A DNA stretch of 64,000 nt from Vombatus ursinus. Its lineage: Eukaryota; Chordata; Mammalia; Diprotodontia; Vombatidae. A program made the translations under genes and the position numbers. A model generated the notes under the pieces. The model was not told where the DNA came from and searched no databases. It saw only the letters and a program-made list of their open reading frames with translations. Positions 33,535 through 44,990 of this stretch are shown piece by piece (position 1 is the first letter of the stretch; every line of letters starts with the position of its first letter). The stretch spans positions 30,883,948 through 30,947,947 of the forward strand of contig NW_020940358.1 of assembly GCF_900497805.2 (NCBI RefSeq), given 5' to 3'.

Positions 33535-33805
33535 TTTAATAATCTAATAATAGCTAGCATTGATATAAATACAATATATTTATAAACATAAACTTTAATG
33601 TTTATAGAACATTTTAAAAATATTATCTCATTTTATCCTCACAACAACTCTGGGAAGTGGGTGCTATTATAAACCCCATTTTATTGATTAGGAAACTGAG
33701 GCAAATAGAGGTGAAATGACTTGCCCAAGGTCACACAGCTAGTAAGTGTTTGAGGCTGAATTTGAATTCAGGTTTTCTTACCCATTGTACCACCTAACTA
33801 CTATA
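33535..33805 (-). mobile_element. CORE-SINE (THER1-like)
   Basis: taatagctagcattgatata, attatctcattttatcctca, ccattttattgattaggaaa, gacttgcccaaggtcacac, ending gtaccacctaactac. Confidence 0.85.
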
Positions 33806-34364
33806 AATGTGAGGTAGTATTCTTTTCCCCCACATTTTTTAGCATTGTGAGGATTTGTCAGTGACTGGCAAGCATTAAAATGGAGATGTTGCAGGGGGAA
33901 TCCAGAAGAGGGAGTATTTGGGCTCTCTAGAAATTGGCCTTGGTGGAATTTGAGACAGAGCACTGAATTTGAATGTGAGAGCTACGGCCTTACCCATGAA
34001 CTCTGCCTCTTGATGAAGAGAATGTATAGAAGAGAATGTGTCCTGAGTTTGTAACTGGGCTAAGGGGCAAAGAGGCGTCCCAAGTAAAGATCAGCTGCCT
34101 TGTCTATTCTGGGCCAGAGCTGGAGACCTTTCTAGGGTCATGGGTTTTAAAGGTAAAAGGGACTTTAAGAGATTGCCCAGTTCAATCCCTCACAATAGAG
34201 TCACTTATTACTTGCCAAGGAAAGCTAGATGTCTATTCTCCTCAGTTTTTGTCTGACTCTGGTGCTTGGATCCTACCACAGGCTCCTGCCTCCCTTCTCC
34301 ACAAGGGAAGGCCCCTACCCCTCATGCCTGCTAGGCTCCTGGCCTAACTAGACATTTAGAAATA

Positions 34365-34600
34365 GGGATGTGCTAGAGCCTGCTAGTATCGCGTGAGAGA
34401 AAGCCAGTTGTTAAATTTTCAGTGTGAACATTTATACCTCAGCAATAGATGCTACAAATCAAGATTTGATTTATTCTTTCGTTGATTGTCTAGATTTGAG
34501 AAAATGATGAAGAAAATATTAATAATTTAGATTAAACTTAAATAATAATGCACTTTTTTTGGAGAGCTGTTTAAACCTTTACCAGCACTCCCCTGAAAGC
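34365..34600 (+). mobile_element. Unassigned ancient repeat, copy 2
   Basis: Same ordered blocks as copy 1: gtgagagaaagccagttgtt, ttttcagtgtgaacatttat, gatttgatttattctttcgt, tgattgtctagatttgagaa, gatgaagaaaatattaataa, ending ctgtttaaacctttaccagc. Diverged from copy 1 at many sites, so an old insertion. Confidence 0.65.
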
Positions 34601-34819
34601 CCGTAACAGCTGTAGGGTTGGTTAGTTGTGGGTTTGTAGGTGGGAGAATGAGAAAATGAACTTTAGATGGTCAAAGCATTTGGGGATGGGAACAGCACAA
34701 TTAAGGCACTGAAGTGTTGACTGGGTAGGCCTTCCAGTTTGCATTTACTACTGCCAAAACAGCGTTAAGAGTTAGGGGACCACGATTTCCTCAGCCAGTT
34801 GTACCACTGACAGCCTGCA

Positions 34820-35085
34820 TTCGAATATCATCCTTATCCTCATAGCAAACATTTATATAGCATCTACCATGTGCCAGGCCCAGTGCTCAGTGCTTTTCAG
34901 ATTATTATCTCATTTAATCCTCACAACAACCCTGGGAGGTAAGTGCTGTTATTTTACGGATGAGAAAACTGAGGCAAACAGAGGTTGAGTGACTTGCCCA
35001 AGCAACTAGAAAGTACCAGAGGCTAATTTGAACTCAGATCTTCCTGACTCCATGTCGGGGCTCTATCAATTTGGTCATCTATGGT
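34820..35085 (-). mobile_element. CORE-SINE (THER1-like)
   Basis: catttatatagcatctacca, gtgccaggcccagtgctcag, ctcacaacaaccctgggagg, gatgagaaaactgaggcaa, gaactcagatcttcctgact. Most of the length is kept. Confidence 0.88.
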
Positions 35086-35599
35086 GTGCCTCACCACTCC
35101 CGGCTACAAAATGAGGATTCTCAACTTTGCCAGCTTTCCCAAAATTCCAAGCTTAGGCTTGCCAACCCCTCCCTTCCCCCAACTCCCTCCTGCCCCCCAC
35201 CTCCAATTTGCTTGGAGTCCTTTTGAATTTAGAACTAGATCTTCCAGGATGTGTCCCTTTAGGTGATCTTTGCACTGCAATGGAAATACCTTCGAGGAAA
35301 TGAGTGACATTTAAGCCTAATAACTAACTATCTGTACGCCTGTAGGGGCATAGCCTGGGATGACTTTGAAAGGAGAGGAAGGCTGAGAAAAAGATGGTCC
35401 TGGAATAAGTATAGGAACTACTTTGAAAAGAAAAAAAAATCAACTTCTGTCTTCCATGGATTTCTGAAGTCTTTGCTGTAAGAAACCATGTACCCTAATT
35501 GATGAAAACTAAGTGGGGACTCAGAGGGGAAGGTGTCAATCTTCTCTGTTTATACGAACTATCAGTGATCTGTGACATCGGGATAAGCCCTCAGGCCCT

Positions 35600-36240
35600 C
35601 TGGCTCTCAGCTTCTTCCCAAGGCTACCACAATAGTATCCCTAAAGAACATTTGCTGATGTTACTGCCTTGCTCTAGAACCTACAGTAGCTCCCTACTGC
35701 ACCTAGGAGAAAAATATAAATTCTTCAGCCTGGCATTTAAAGCCATTCTTAATCTGGCTTCAGCCTGACTCTCAGGTTTATTTTCTATTCCTCCTCTTCA
35801 TGCAATCTATATTCCAGCAAAACTGGATTGTTTGCTATTTTCCAAATTAAACATTTTATATTTTGCCTGCACACCTTTGCACAAGCTATACCCCAGGCCT
35901 GGAATTTACTCCCTTCTCACCTTTGTCTCTCAGAATCCTTAGTTTCTCTCAAATCTAGCTCATGTGTTACCTTCTCCCAGAAGCCTTTCCTGATTCCCTC
36001 AGTGTTCCCTTTCTTTTTCTTGAATTATCATATACAGGGTGTCCCAAAAGTCTTATTGCAGTTTTAAGCTTTAATATGGTGCAGTAATAAGTGTTAAGGT
36101 ATTAAAGCTTAAAACTGCATTAAGACTTTTGGGACACCCTATGTATACTTACCTGTTTCCATATTATATCTATTTTCCCTTACTCCCCTACTTCCCTCTC
36201 CCTCTTCCCCAACTGAAGCTCTTTAAGGTCATGGACAGCT
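35600..36240 (+). mobile_element. L2-type element 3' region, with a mariner MITE inside
   Basis: Sense: ctacagtagctccctactgc, ctggcatttaaagccattct, tgcacacctttgcacaagct, ataccccaggcctggaattt, agaagcctttcctgattccc, aactgaagctctttaaggtc. Cut at its 3' end by the L1 that starts at about 36243. The same sequence type recurs at 48440-48990 and 61500-61640. Confidence 0.8.
36035..36143. mobile_element. Mariner/Tc1-type MITE (near-perfect hairpin)
   Basis: cagggtgtcccaaaagtctt at the left and its reverse complement (aagacttttgggacaccct) at the right; arms of about 40 bases (36035-36077 and 36101-36143) with few mismatches around a short unique loop. TA lies just outside each end (36033-36034; 36144-36145), the mariner target. 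No transposase is encoded. Confidence 0.92.
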
Positions 36241-36242
36241 TT

Positions 36243-37905
36243 TATTTTATTTATTAATTTATTTTAGTTTGTCAATAATCACTTCCATAAGCTTTTGAGT
36301 TTTACATTTTTCTCCTCCTCCCGCACCACCTCCCTCCCCAAGACTGCATACAATCTGATATAGCCTATACATATGCATTCCTATTAAACATATTTTCACA
36401 TTAGTGATGTTGTAAGGAAGAATTAGACTGAATAGAAGGAACCACAAGAAAGAGGAAACAAAACAAAACAGAAGAAAAAAAGAGCAAATAGTATGTTTCG
36501 ATCTGCATTCGAACTCCATGGTTCTTTCTCTGGATGTGGATAGCATTTTCCATTATGAGACTTTTGGAGATATCTTAGATTCTTGCATTGCTGAGAAGAG
36601 CTAAGTCTATCAATGTTAGTCATTGCACAACATGGCTGTTACTGTGTACAACATTCTCCTGGTTCTGCTCACTTCACTCAGCATCAATCTGTACAAGTCT
36701 TTCCAGGTTTTTCTGAAGTCTTCCTGCTCATCATTTTTTTTTTTTTTTTGGCTAGGCAGTGGGGTTAAGTGACTTGCCCAGAGTCACACAGCTAGTAAGT
36801 GTTATGTGTCTGAGGCTGGATTTGAACTCAGGTCCTCCTGAATCCAGAGCTGGTGCTCTATCCACTGTGCCACCTAGCTGCCCCTCATCATTTCTTATAG
36901 CAAAATAGTATTCCATTACATTCATATACCACAACTCGTTCACCCATTCCCCAATTGATGGGCATTCCCTTAATTTCCAATTCTTTGCCACCCCAAAAAG
37001 AGCTGCTATAAATATTTTTGTACATGTGAGTCCTTTTCCCATGTGTATGATCTCTTTGGGATACAGCCCTAGAAGTGCTACTGCTGGGTCAAGGGTATGC
37101 ACATTTTTATAGCCCTTTGGGCATAGTTCCAAATTCTCCAAAATGGTTGGATCATTTCACAACTCCACCAACAATGCATTAGTGTTCTAATTTTCCCACA
37201 TCTTCTCCAGCATTTATCATTTTCCTGTTTTGTCATGTTGGCGAATCTGATAGGTATAATGTGGTGCCTCAGAGTTGTTTTGATTTGCATTTCTCTAATC
37301 AATAATGATTTAGAGTATTTTTTCATATGACTATAGATGGCTTTAATTTCTTCATCTGTGAACTGCCTGTTCACATCCTTTGACTATTTGTCAATTGGGG
37401 AATGACTTGTATTCTTATAAATTTGACTTAGTTCTCTATATATTTTAGAAATAAGGCCCTTATCAGAGACACTGGTTGTAAAAATTCTTTTCCAGTTTTC
37501 TGTTTCCCTCCTAATCTTGGTTGCATTGGCTTTGTTTGTGCAAAAACTTTTTAATTTAATGTAATCAAAATCATCCATTTTGCATTTCATAATGTTCTCT
37601 ATCTGCTGTTTGGCCATGAATTTTTCTGTTGTCCATAAATCTGACAGGTAAACTATTCCTTGCTCTCCCAGTTTGCTTATAGTATCAGCCTTTATATCTA
37701 AATCATGAACCCATTTTGACTTTATTTTGGTATATGGTGTGAGATTTTGTTCTATGCCTAGTTTCTGCCATACTCTTTTCCAGTTTTCCCCAACAGTTTT
37801 TGTCAAAGAGTGGGTTCTTATCCCAGAAACTGGGGTCTTTGGGTTTATCAAAAAGTAGATTACTGTATTCATTGACTACCGTGTCTTGCATACCTAACCT
37901 GAGGG
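36243..37905 (-). mobile_element. L1 LINE, 5'-truncated, with SINE inside
   Basis: 3' UTR (36290-36600) and ORF2 C-terminal region. The frame at 37384-37872 includes KWVHDLDIKADTISKLGEQG and ends at a TAG (37384-37386), the same codon that is a stop in the copy at 780-3057. 37078-37374 continues with NRQFTDEEIKAIYSHMKKYS. No target duplication was found; the right flank after 37905 is unrelated unique DNA, so the insertion may have come with a deletion. Confidence 0.94.
36737..36883 (-). mobile_element. tRNA-headed short SINE inside L1
   Basis: T run, ggggttaagtgacttgccca, tttgaactcaggtcctcctg, ctgtgccacctagctgccc. TSD CTCATCATTT at 36727-36736 and 36884-36893. Confidence 0.94.
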
Positions 37906-38336
37906 GCCATCTGATTCTTGATGGATAATGCTGGGATACAGATCAGCTACAAGAGATGAGACCTGCTCCTGGGACCCGACTGGTTTTAAGAGACCTCTGG
38001 AACATTGGGTCAATGCCCTGGTAGCTCTGAAGGTTTAGGTCCATTCTACTAGGTCATGGGGAAGGCCCTGAGATGGAGAAACTAGGATATGGTTTACCAT
38101 GGGATTTAGCTGACGTGCTCCTGTGGTATAACAATACATCATGCTTTGGCTAGCAACTGTTAACATGTACATTTTGAAGCTCTAGTTTTTGCTATAAAGA
38201 GGAGAAGACCGATTTATCTTGTTCTGAGCTACAAATAGACATGACAACAGATTGACTGATAATTCCAGGGGATAGAGCTAGAACCAGTTGGTAGAAGTGT
38301 CAAAAGGGCAAAGTTTGGCTCAACATAAGAAATCTT
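37906..38336. other. Unique sequence, nothing recognised
   Basis: About 430 bases between an L1 end and a SINE, with no repeat or reading frame of note. Confidence 0.5.
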
Positions 38337-38480
38337 TTTTTTTTTTTTGGTGAGGCAATTGGGGTTAAATGACTTGCCCAAAGTCACATAGATAGTATTA
38401 TGTGTCTGAGGCTGGATTTGAACTCAGTTCCTCCTGACTCCAAGGTTGGAGCTCTATCAACTGCGCCACCTAGCTGCCCT
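38337..38480 (-). mobile_element. tRNA-headed short SINE
   Basis: TSD of 15 bases with one mismatch: AACATAAGAAATCTT (38322-38336) and AACACAAGAAATCTT (38481-38495). Antisense body with ggggttaaatgacttgccca and gcgccacctagctgcc. Confidence 0.94.
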
Positions 38481-38749
38481 AACACAAGAAATCTTAAAGG
38501 CTCAGTAGCAGAATGGGCTGTCTCGGAAAGTGGTGAGCTGCCCATGACTTGGAGGTATTCAGGCAGAGGTTAGAGGAGCATTTGTCACTGAAGATATAAA
38601 GGGAATTCACGTATGGTATAGGAGATTGAAAGAGTTCTCTAAGGCCCCTTCTAAAGCTACAATTCTATAAATTCACCTTTCAAACACTCAGAGACCTTAG
38701 AACCCTTGAGTTGGGCACAAAAAAAACTGGCCTTTGGGTGTAAGGGAGA

Positions 38750-39000
38750 TGGGAATAAACATCTATTAAGGAACTACTTTGTCCCAGGCACTGAGCTAAG
38801 TGTTTTACAAATATTTCATTTGATTCTTACAACAACAGTGAGAGGTAGGTACTATTTTTATCTTCATTTTACCATTGAGTAAACTGAGGCAGACAGCAGT
38901 TAAGTGGTGAAGGCCAGCCTCACACAGCTAGGAAGCTGGATTTGAACTCAGGTCGTCCTGACTCCTGGGCCACAACTCTGCTCCCTGTGCCACCTGCTGT
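38750..39000 (-). mobile_element. CORE-SINE (THER1-like)
   Basis: aacatctattaaggaactac tail, tgtcccaggcactgagcta, cttacaacaacagtgagagg, catttgaactcaggtcgtc-like head and ctgtgccacctgct. Confidence 0.85.
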
Positions 39001-39079
39001 TACCAGAATTCAGTTGCGAGCTCCCGGCTGATCGTGTTCCTAATCAACATAACTCTCACTCCAAAGTGGGCCGGCTTTG

Positions 39080-39310
39080 TGGGTAGGTAACACAAATAGA
39101 GCTCTGGTCTTGGAATCCTAAAGACACGAGTTCAAATTCCTCTTTAGACAATTATTAGTTGTGTGATCCTGGGCAGCAAGTCACTGTGCCCCTCTGTCAA
39201 GTTGTGGCAAGTGAGAATAACAACAACACCTCTTGTAAAAGTTTGTTGCAAGGGACAAAATGAGATAATACAGGGAAAGTATTTTGTGGACCTTAAAGTA
39301 CTCTAGACGG
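39080..39310 (+). mobile_element. CORE-SINE (MIR/THER1-like)
   Basis: gtgggtaggtaacacaaat head, gagttcaaattcctctttag, gtgatcctgggcagcaagtc, gcaagggacaaaatgagata, ttaaagtactctagacggg tail. Confidence 0.7.
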
Positions 39311-39394
39311 GTAAGTTGTTTATCACTGTCATTGTTATTATTATAACTATTATTTTTGTTATCCCCATTTTACATGTTTGCAAACTGAGGATCA

Positions 39395-39890
39395 GAAGAT
39401 CACAGGCTCACAGAGCGAAAGCTGGAAAGGGACTTTAAGGACCATCTAGTTTAACCCTCTCATTTTTCATATCTCTAAAATTCTACCTCAAAGGGTGGTT
39501 GTGAGGATCGAATGAGATGATTATATTTGTAAACCTCTCTGCAAACTTGAACACACTATGTAAGTGTTATTATTATGATGATTAATATGTTAATTATTCA
39601 ATTAATTGAATTAACTAACTTTAATAAACTCATAATTTGCAGGTGAGGAAACTGAGGCCCAGAACTTTTACTTAGGATCATAGGATCATATGTTTAGAGC
39701 TGGAAGGGACCTCAGAGGACATCTAATCCAACTCCCTCATTTTACAGATGGAGCAACTGAGGATCAGGGAGGTAAATAGTCACACAGGAGTAAACATCAA
39801 AATCACACAGCTATGAGGCTAGATTTGAACTCAGATTTCCTGATTCTGGGGCCAGCACTCTGTTGACTGCACCACCGCCATAGTGACCTA
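39395..39890 (-). mobile_element. CORE-SINE cluster with CR1/L3-like tail
   Basis: 39395-39480: gatcacaggctcacagagcg, tttaaggaccatctagttta. 39590-39890: aataaactcataatttgca, gaggaaactgaggcccagaa, then aggatcataggatcatatg, tagagctggaagggacctca, cattttacagatggagcaac, cacacagctatgaggctaga and cgactgcaccaccg-like head. At least two overlapping insertions. Confidence 0.65.
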
Positions 39891-40169
39891 TGAAATGTTG
39901 CTGAATCTACTACCCCTTTCATTTCCTATCAACTACCTTTTGCAGCTTGACTTTGGGGGGGGGCCCCCTGAGTAGTGAAGGGAGCTCAGGAATCTTGGAA
40001 CTTGTCCTCCCTCTTCTGAGAATTGTCTCTGTTGTTGGGGGGAGGGGAGGGCTAGGAATTTCCTGTAGAGCTGACTGTGTTTACAGATTACCTGCTTTCC
40101 TGGCATCTCAGATATTCAAGAGACAGGTAATCGTTTAATCTTACCATCATCCCCTGTGAAACACAAGCT

Positions 40170-40340
40170 TAGTTTGGGAAGGAAGAAAAGATTAAGACAG
40201 CAAGGTTCATGGATGAAGAAGCTTGGGCCCCTGAGGGAAACCTCAGCCAAAGTCACCCAGCTAGTTGGTGGCCGAGACAGATCTGGAAGGGAGGTCTCCT
40301 GGTTTCCAGCTCAATTCTGCTCTCTCTCCCCCAGAACACC
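40170..40340 (-). mobile_element. Worn CORE-SINE
   Basis: gaaacctcagccaaagtcac, ccagctagttggtggccgag, ctcctggtttccagctcaat: antisense MIR middle and head. The 117-codon frame 40156-40509 runs through it and is not a gene. 40341-41015 holds nothing I recognise. Confidence 0.5.
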
Positions 40341-41019
40341 AACTAAAGCCAATAGCTGGGTCAGGACCAGAGCCAGAGACCACAAGCCAGGAATCAACAC
40401 TCCAACTCCAGTAGCCTGCCCACTGGGCCTAAGGCCTCTAGTATGGATGGCCCACCATCCCAATCGAGGTACAAAGACCAGCTCACTCTGGTCCCTCCAT
40501 CATGGGTGATGACATGAAAGGAAGTAGCAGAAACCTGGCCCCAACCGTTGAAACAGGGCCCAGTTCATCCTTACTGTCTCTGGCTCAGGACCAGCCTTCA
40601 TAAATAGGTGGTGTTAGGCAGGTCACCGAAAGTATGATTTAAGATGTGCAGGTGTTCTAACCAGTCATTCTAGTTAGAATCTGGGCAAGAGCCAAGAGAA
40701 ATTGAGTTAATGTCAGGGGACAGACCTCAGACCTTTGGCACTCAAAGCCCTATACAAAAAAGACCCAGGGACTCAGAGACCCTAAAATGCAGGTTGGCCT
40801 CTGTGAGTGGAGAGCCCAGGATACCCTGATATCATATCTGAGGTGGCCACTGCTGAAGGAAGGAGTAGGGTAGGGACAGGTGGGAGAGAATACAGCACCA
40901 GGGGAATAGGAGTCCTGCCATCTGATAGCCTCCTATTTTAACTAATTATTGCTAATTATGTACTAAATGCTGTGAGACAGATCTCTCCACCCTAGTTAAC
41001 AACCCTGGCAGAGAAGGCT

Positions 41020-41115
41020 CAGTAAGAGTTAGGAGGCCCGACTTCTAGTTATGTGACCTTGGGCGGAGTCACTACCTCTTTATGGGCCCCAGTTTTTTTT
41101 AATCCATAAAATGCA
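41020..41115 (+). mobile_element. MIR fragment
   Basis: gagttaggaggcccgacttc, gttatgtgaccttgggcgga, gtcactacctctttatgggc. Confidence 0.6.
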
Positions 41116-41656
41116 GAAGTTCAGACTAGGTTCAGAACTAGTGGTTCTCAACAGGCGTGCAGTGATTCACAAGAGTTTCTCTAGGTGTGTTGTGAAATTT
41201 TGGCTGTTGTTATTGCAGATGATAAGAAAAGTTAGAAAGAATTTTCTATTTAAATTAAATTTTAAAAAATTACTTTAATAGTTAATTTTTTTTCTTTTTA
41301 AAGTACAAATATGGTTTTATTCAATGTCTTCCAGTCTCACAAGATGCAGCTTCCCCTCACTTTCTTCCTTCCTTCCCCTAATCCCAAAACAAGATGGCCA
41401 CACAAGGCACTGTGCACTGTTCACATGCCATCAGGAGGCTTTTCCAAGAACAAAAAAATAAGCTCTAGGTCTTCTTGGTGACCCTGAATGTCCTCACTTA
41501 CTAATTTACATAGTATGAATATTTCTTACCCTCATTTCTAGTTTGGTATCATATTTGTCAAATAAACACAACTTGCTTATTAAATGTACATAGTGACTTG
41601 AAAACTTGTCAGACCTTGAGCTTGCAAAGAACTCCACAAAATCATTTGCTCTTGTT

Positions 41657-42206
41657 TTTTTTGGTTTTGTTGTTGTTGGTTTTTCAGGTTATACATGTAC
41701 AATCACGTTAAACATATTTTCATATTAGTCATGTTGTGGAAGAAGAATCAGAATAAAAGGGAGAAACCATGAGAAAGAAAAGACAAAAAAAAACCAGAAA
41801 AAAGTAAAAATAGTATGCTTCAATCTGCATTCAGACTACAGTTCCTTCTCTGAATGTGGACAGCATTTTCCATCACGAGTCTTTTGGAATTGTCTTGGAT
41901 CATCGTATTGCTGAGAAGAGCTAAGTCCATCAAAGTTGATCATTGCACAGTGTTGCTGATGCCGTGTACAATGTTCGGGTTCTGCTCACTTCACTCAGCA
42001 CCAGTTCATGTAAGTCTTTCCAGGTTTTTCTGAAATCTGCCTGTTCATCATTTCTTATAGCACAGTAGGATTCCATTACATTTATATACCACAGCTTGTT
42101 CAGCCATTCCCCAATGGATGGGCATCTTCTCAATTTCCAGTTCTTTGCCCCCACAAAAAGAGCTGCTATAAATATTTTTGTACGTGTGGGTCCTTTTCCC
42201 TTACAG
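41657..42206 (-). mobile_element. L1 LINE 3' end, strongly truncated
   Basis: 550 bases: T/G-rich tail, 3' UTR, and the last ORF2 residues (41930-42232: IFIAALFVGAKNWKLRRCPS). An 11-base TSD TTGCTCTTGTT at 41646-41656 and 42207-42217 fixes both ends. Confidence 0.95.
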
Positions 42207-42344
42207 TTGCTCTTGTTGAAAGGAAGATGCATATGTGACTCCCGAGTCTCCTGTAAGTGCTGCTGACTTCAAAGTTCAGTGTGTGGGTACTCACAGCAAA
42301 TAATGCTGTGATGTGAGCAAAATGTTTGAGAACCATTGTACTAG

Positions 42345-42510
42345 CTGATGTTTAACTAAGGGCATAGAATGTTGGTGTTTTAGGAGACCTTGGAAATATT
42401 CTAGCCCAGCTTCCTCTCATTACCCAGATGAGTAAAGTGAGACCCAGATGGGATGCCATAGGTTAGACATTAAGTTATTGGCAGAAGGAGGTGTAGCCAC
42501 TTCCAGGCCA
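42345..42510 (-). mobile_element. CORE-SINE with CR1/L3-like tail
   Basis: catagaatgttggtgtttta, ggagaccttggaaatattct, cccagatgagtaaagtgaga, gccacttccaggccagggct. Old. Confidence 0.6.
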
Positions 42511-42529
42511 GGGCTCTTTCCTCCCTCAA

Positions 42530-42600
42530 TTAGCAAGCATTTATTAAATGCTAACTATGTACCAGGTGCTGTACTAGGCACCAGAATACCTCTGTCTATC
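42530..42600 (-). mobile_element. L2 3' terminus
   Basis: agcaagcatttattaaatgc, taactatgtaccaggtgctg. Short. Confidence 0.7.
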
Positions 42601-42719
42601 TCAGCTTCATATGGCTCTACATCTTCCTGTCCTGAAGTCTCTTTCCCATGCTGTCTTTAAGTCAAGTCTTTACCTAGGGTTCTAACCTTAAACTTCACCA
42701 AATTAGCAATTCACTGCGG

Positions 42720-43157
42720 TTACTAGTCAATCAACAAGTATTTATTAAACACTTTTTATGTGCCAGGCATAGGTATAGAATTAGGTGATACAAAGACAAA
42801 AGTGAAATAGTTCCTACCCTCAAGGAGCTTACATTCTAATGAGCATATATAGTCATACAAAAATGGACACAAAATAAATATTATTATTATTATTATTTTT
42901 GGATGAGGTACTAGCAGCTGGGTAGATCAGGAAAGGATTTCTGTGGAAGCTGTCACTTGAACTGAGTTTTGAAGGAAACCAAAAATTGCAAAAAGAGACA
43001 AAAAGGGGAGGAGAGCCTTAGTGGCATAGGAGGGGAGCAGCCAGTGCAAAAAAGAGATGGGAGATGGAACCTAGTAGGTAGGTGTTAAGCAAAAGGCCAG
43101 GTTAGCTTGATCTTGGAGACTATGAAAACGGGGAGTAAGATATCATCATAGAACTGG
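42720..43157 (-). mobile_element. L2-clade LINE 3' part, SINE at its edge
   Basis: tcaacaagtatttattaaac, gtgccaggcataggtatag, ctaccctcaaggagcttaca, gatttctgtggaagctgtca, gcttgatcttggagactatg. The short SINE at 43175 entered its 5'-ward end. Confidence 0.85.
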
Positions 43158-43173
43158 AGAGGTAAGTTCTTTT

Positions 43174-43174
<1 letters not shown>

Positions 43175-43213
<39 letters not shown>

Positions 43214-43357
43214 TGGGTGAGGCAATTAGGGTTAAGTGACTTGCCCAGGGTCTCACACAGCTGATGAGTGTTACGTGTCTGAGGCTGGATTTGAACTCAG
43301 GTCCTCCTGACTCCAGGCCAGGTGCTCTATCCACTGCGCCACCTAGCTGCCCCCATA
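43175..43357 (-). mobile_element. tRNA-headed short SINE with (GT)n tail
   Basis: A 17-base exact TSD AGAGGTAAGTTCTTTTA at 43158-43174 and 43358-43374. The tail next to the left TSD is a GT run (43179-43210), so on the SINE's own strand the A tail has been partly replaced by CA repeats. Body: gggttaagtgacttgcccag, ggatttgaactcaggtcctc, ctgcgccacctagctgccc. Confidence 0.96.
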
Positions 43358-43379
43358 AGAGGTAAGTTCTTTTAAAATA

Positions 43380-44160
43380 TGCATGTAGCCTAGGTTTCAA
43401 GCCTGAGGCATTTCACAGGCTGCTGCTTTGGCATGACTCCTAATCTGGTTGAAAAAATGACTTAATGCTGTACGCCTCCATGATGGGGGATGTTGGTGGG
43501 AGAGCTTTGGGGAAGAGAGATCTTCTCCCTTTCTGCTTTGAGAGTGATAAATACAGTTCCAAAGTTTCTTCTAAAAGAAACCTAGAGAGAGAGAAAAGAA
43601 ATTTTTACAGCTTGCCTCCTTAGGGACATGAGGGAATTTTTCCTTGGATAAGATCCGAGACTCATTCACTTTGTGTATTCTCTGGAATATTCCAATTTGT
43701 AGAACATCTCCAATTTCTGTTAGCTATCTGAATGGACAGATGGTATTCACTATTTGCTATTCACTATTTGTGATGGTCTTTTGTGTAACTGGCATTTGGT
43801 GGGAAGGAGTCAAGTCTGTAGGTTTAGGCTTGTGGTTACTCTTTTCTCTTTAAAGAAGAGTGATCAGGGAAACTAGTACCTTTGTTGCTTTTGAACCTAA
43901 AAATCATGCTTCTAGATCAACAATATTTAGGGGAGCAGATAGATAAAATTCTATTTCAGCATCCCTTTTTTTCTTAGAGAATGGTAGAGTGGCTAGCCTC
44001 GTGGTGTCTCCTTGGAAAGGGGTGGGCAGATTTCTAGAAATATCTATCAATGACTCCCTGTGACCCTCATTTGGATAACTCATGTGTACATACACATCTT
44101 ATATTGGCAATACAGCCCCTATATAAAGATTAAGGTTTGGACTTGTTGTTCGCATCTTAG
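43380..44160. other. Unique sequence, no gene recognised
   Basis: No repeat seen. The frame 43644-43853 (plus, 69 codons) is hydrophobic but has no other support. Confidence 0.5.
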
Positions 44161-44164
44161 GAAG

Positions 44165-44345
44165 AATCATATTAGAATATAGAGATAGAGCTAAAAGGAA
44201 AGTAAGAGGCCATCTAGTCCAACCTGATTTTACAGAAAAGGAAAGAGGTTAGGTGGCTTTCTGAAGGTCACACAGGTAATACAGGGATTGACCCCAGTTC
44301 CTCTGACTCCACGGCCAGTGCTTGTTCTACTGTGCCATGCTACTC
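44165..44345 (-). mobile_element. CORE-SINE with CR1/L3-like tail
   Basis: agaatatagagatagagcta, gaggccatctagtccaacct, gattttacagaaaaggaaag, tctgaaggtcacacaggtaa, cttgttctactgtgccatg. Confidence 0.75.
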
Positions 44346-44990
44346 TCTAACACCCAATGACCCTTCATGGCTTTAAGAGAATAAGAGTTTTGATGCCTTG
44401 GGGTAGAAGAGAAAGAGACCTTATTTTGGATCACTGGGTACTTTGGGGGAAGCCCGAAGCTTCTTTCCTTATTCCTTGTCTCTTCCCCCTCAAAACAAAA
44501 CAGAACAGTACACAGCTCTTCTATGGCTTTTGTTTAAAACGGGCTTGCCAGGGGAATTGAGCAAGGAATAACAGAGCCAAACAAAAGATTTACAAGGTTA
44601 TAGTGTTCTGGGACTTAATCCTTTATTTTGAACTCTTCTGAGAACTATGCCTTAGTCTCTCTTAGTTCCCCCTTGTCTGATTTTTCTCCCTTTCAAGCCT
44701 TTTGGAATTCACAGAATCCCAGAGTTAGAAGGGTATCCCAAAGGGCAGACATCAATTCTCTTCTACCTTTCTAACCAAGGAGCCATGTGACCTGCGGAAA
44801 TGAATCTGCAAGACCCAAGACACTCCACAGCTTTCCTTACCCATTTTCCATTTTAGGTATGTCCAATAACAGTTTAGGGTGACTGGAAGAATCCCATTCA
44901 TTTGCTTCAAGGAGATTCTTTGGGATTTGAGTGGTCATTAGGGAGAAACAGAAATCTCTTGTTAAAATATACAAACTCTTGGGGAAGCTA

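Noticed and set aside
36035-36143. Rho-independent-like hairpin terminator
   Set aside because: The hairpin is a mariner MITE with TA flanks in a vertebrate genome; a bacterial terminator reading makes no sense here.
40156-40509. 117-codon basic frame
   Set aside because: Runs through a worn CORE-SINE (40170-40340) and has no motif or splice support.
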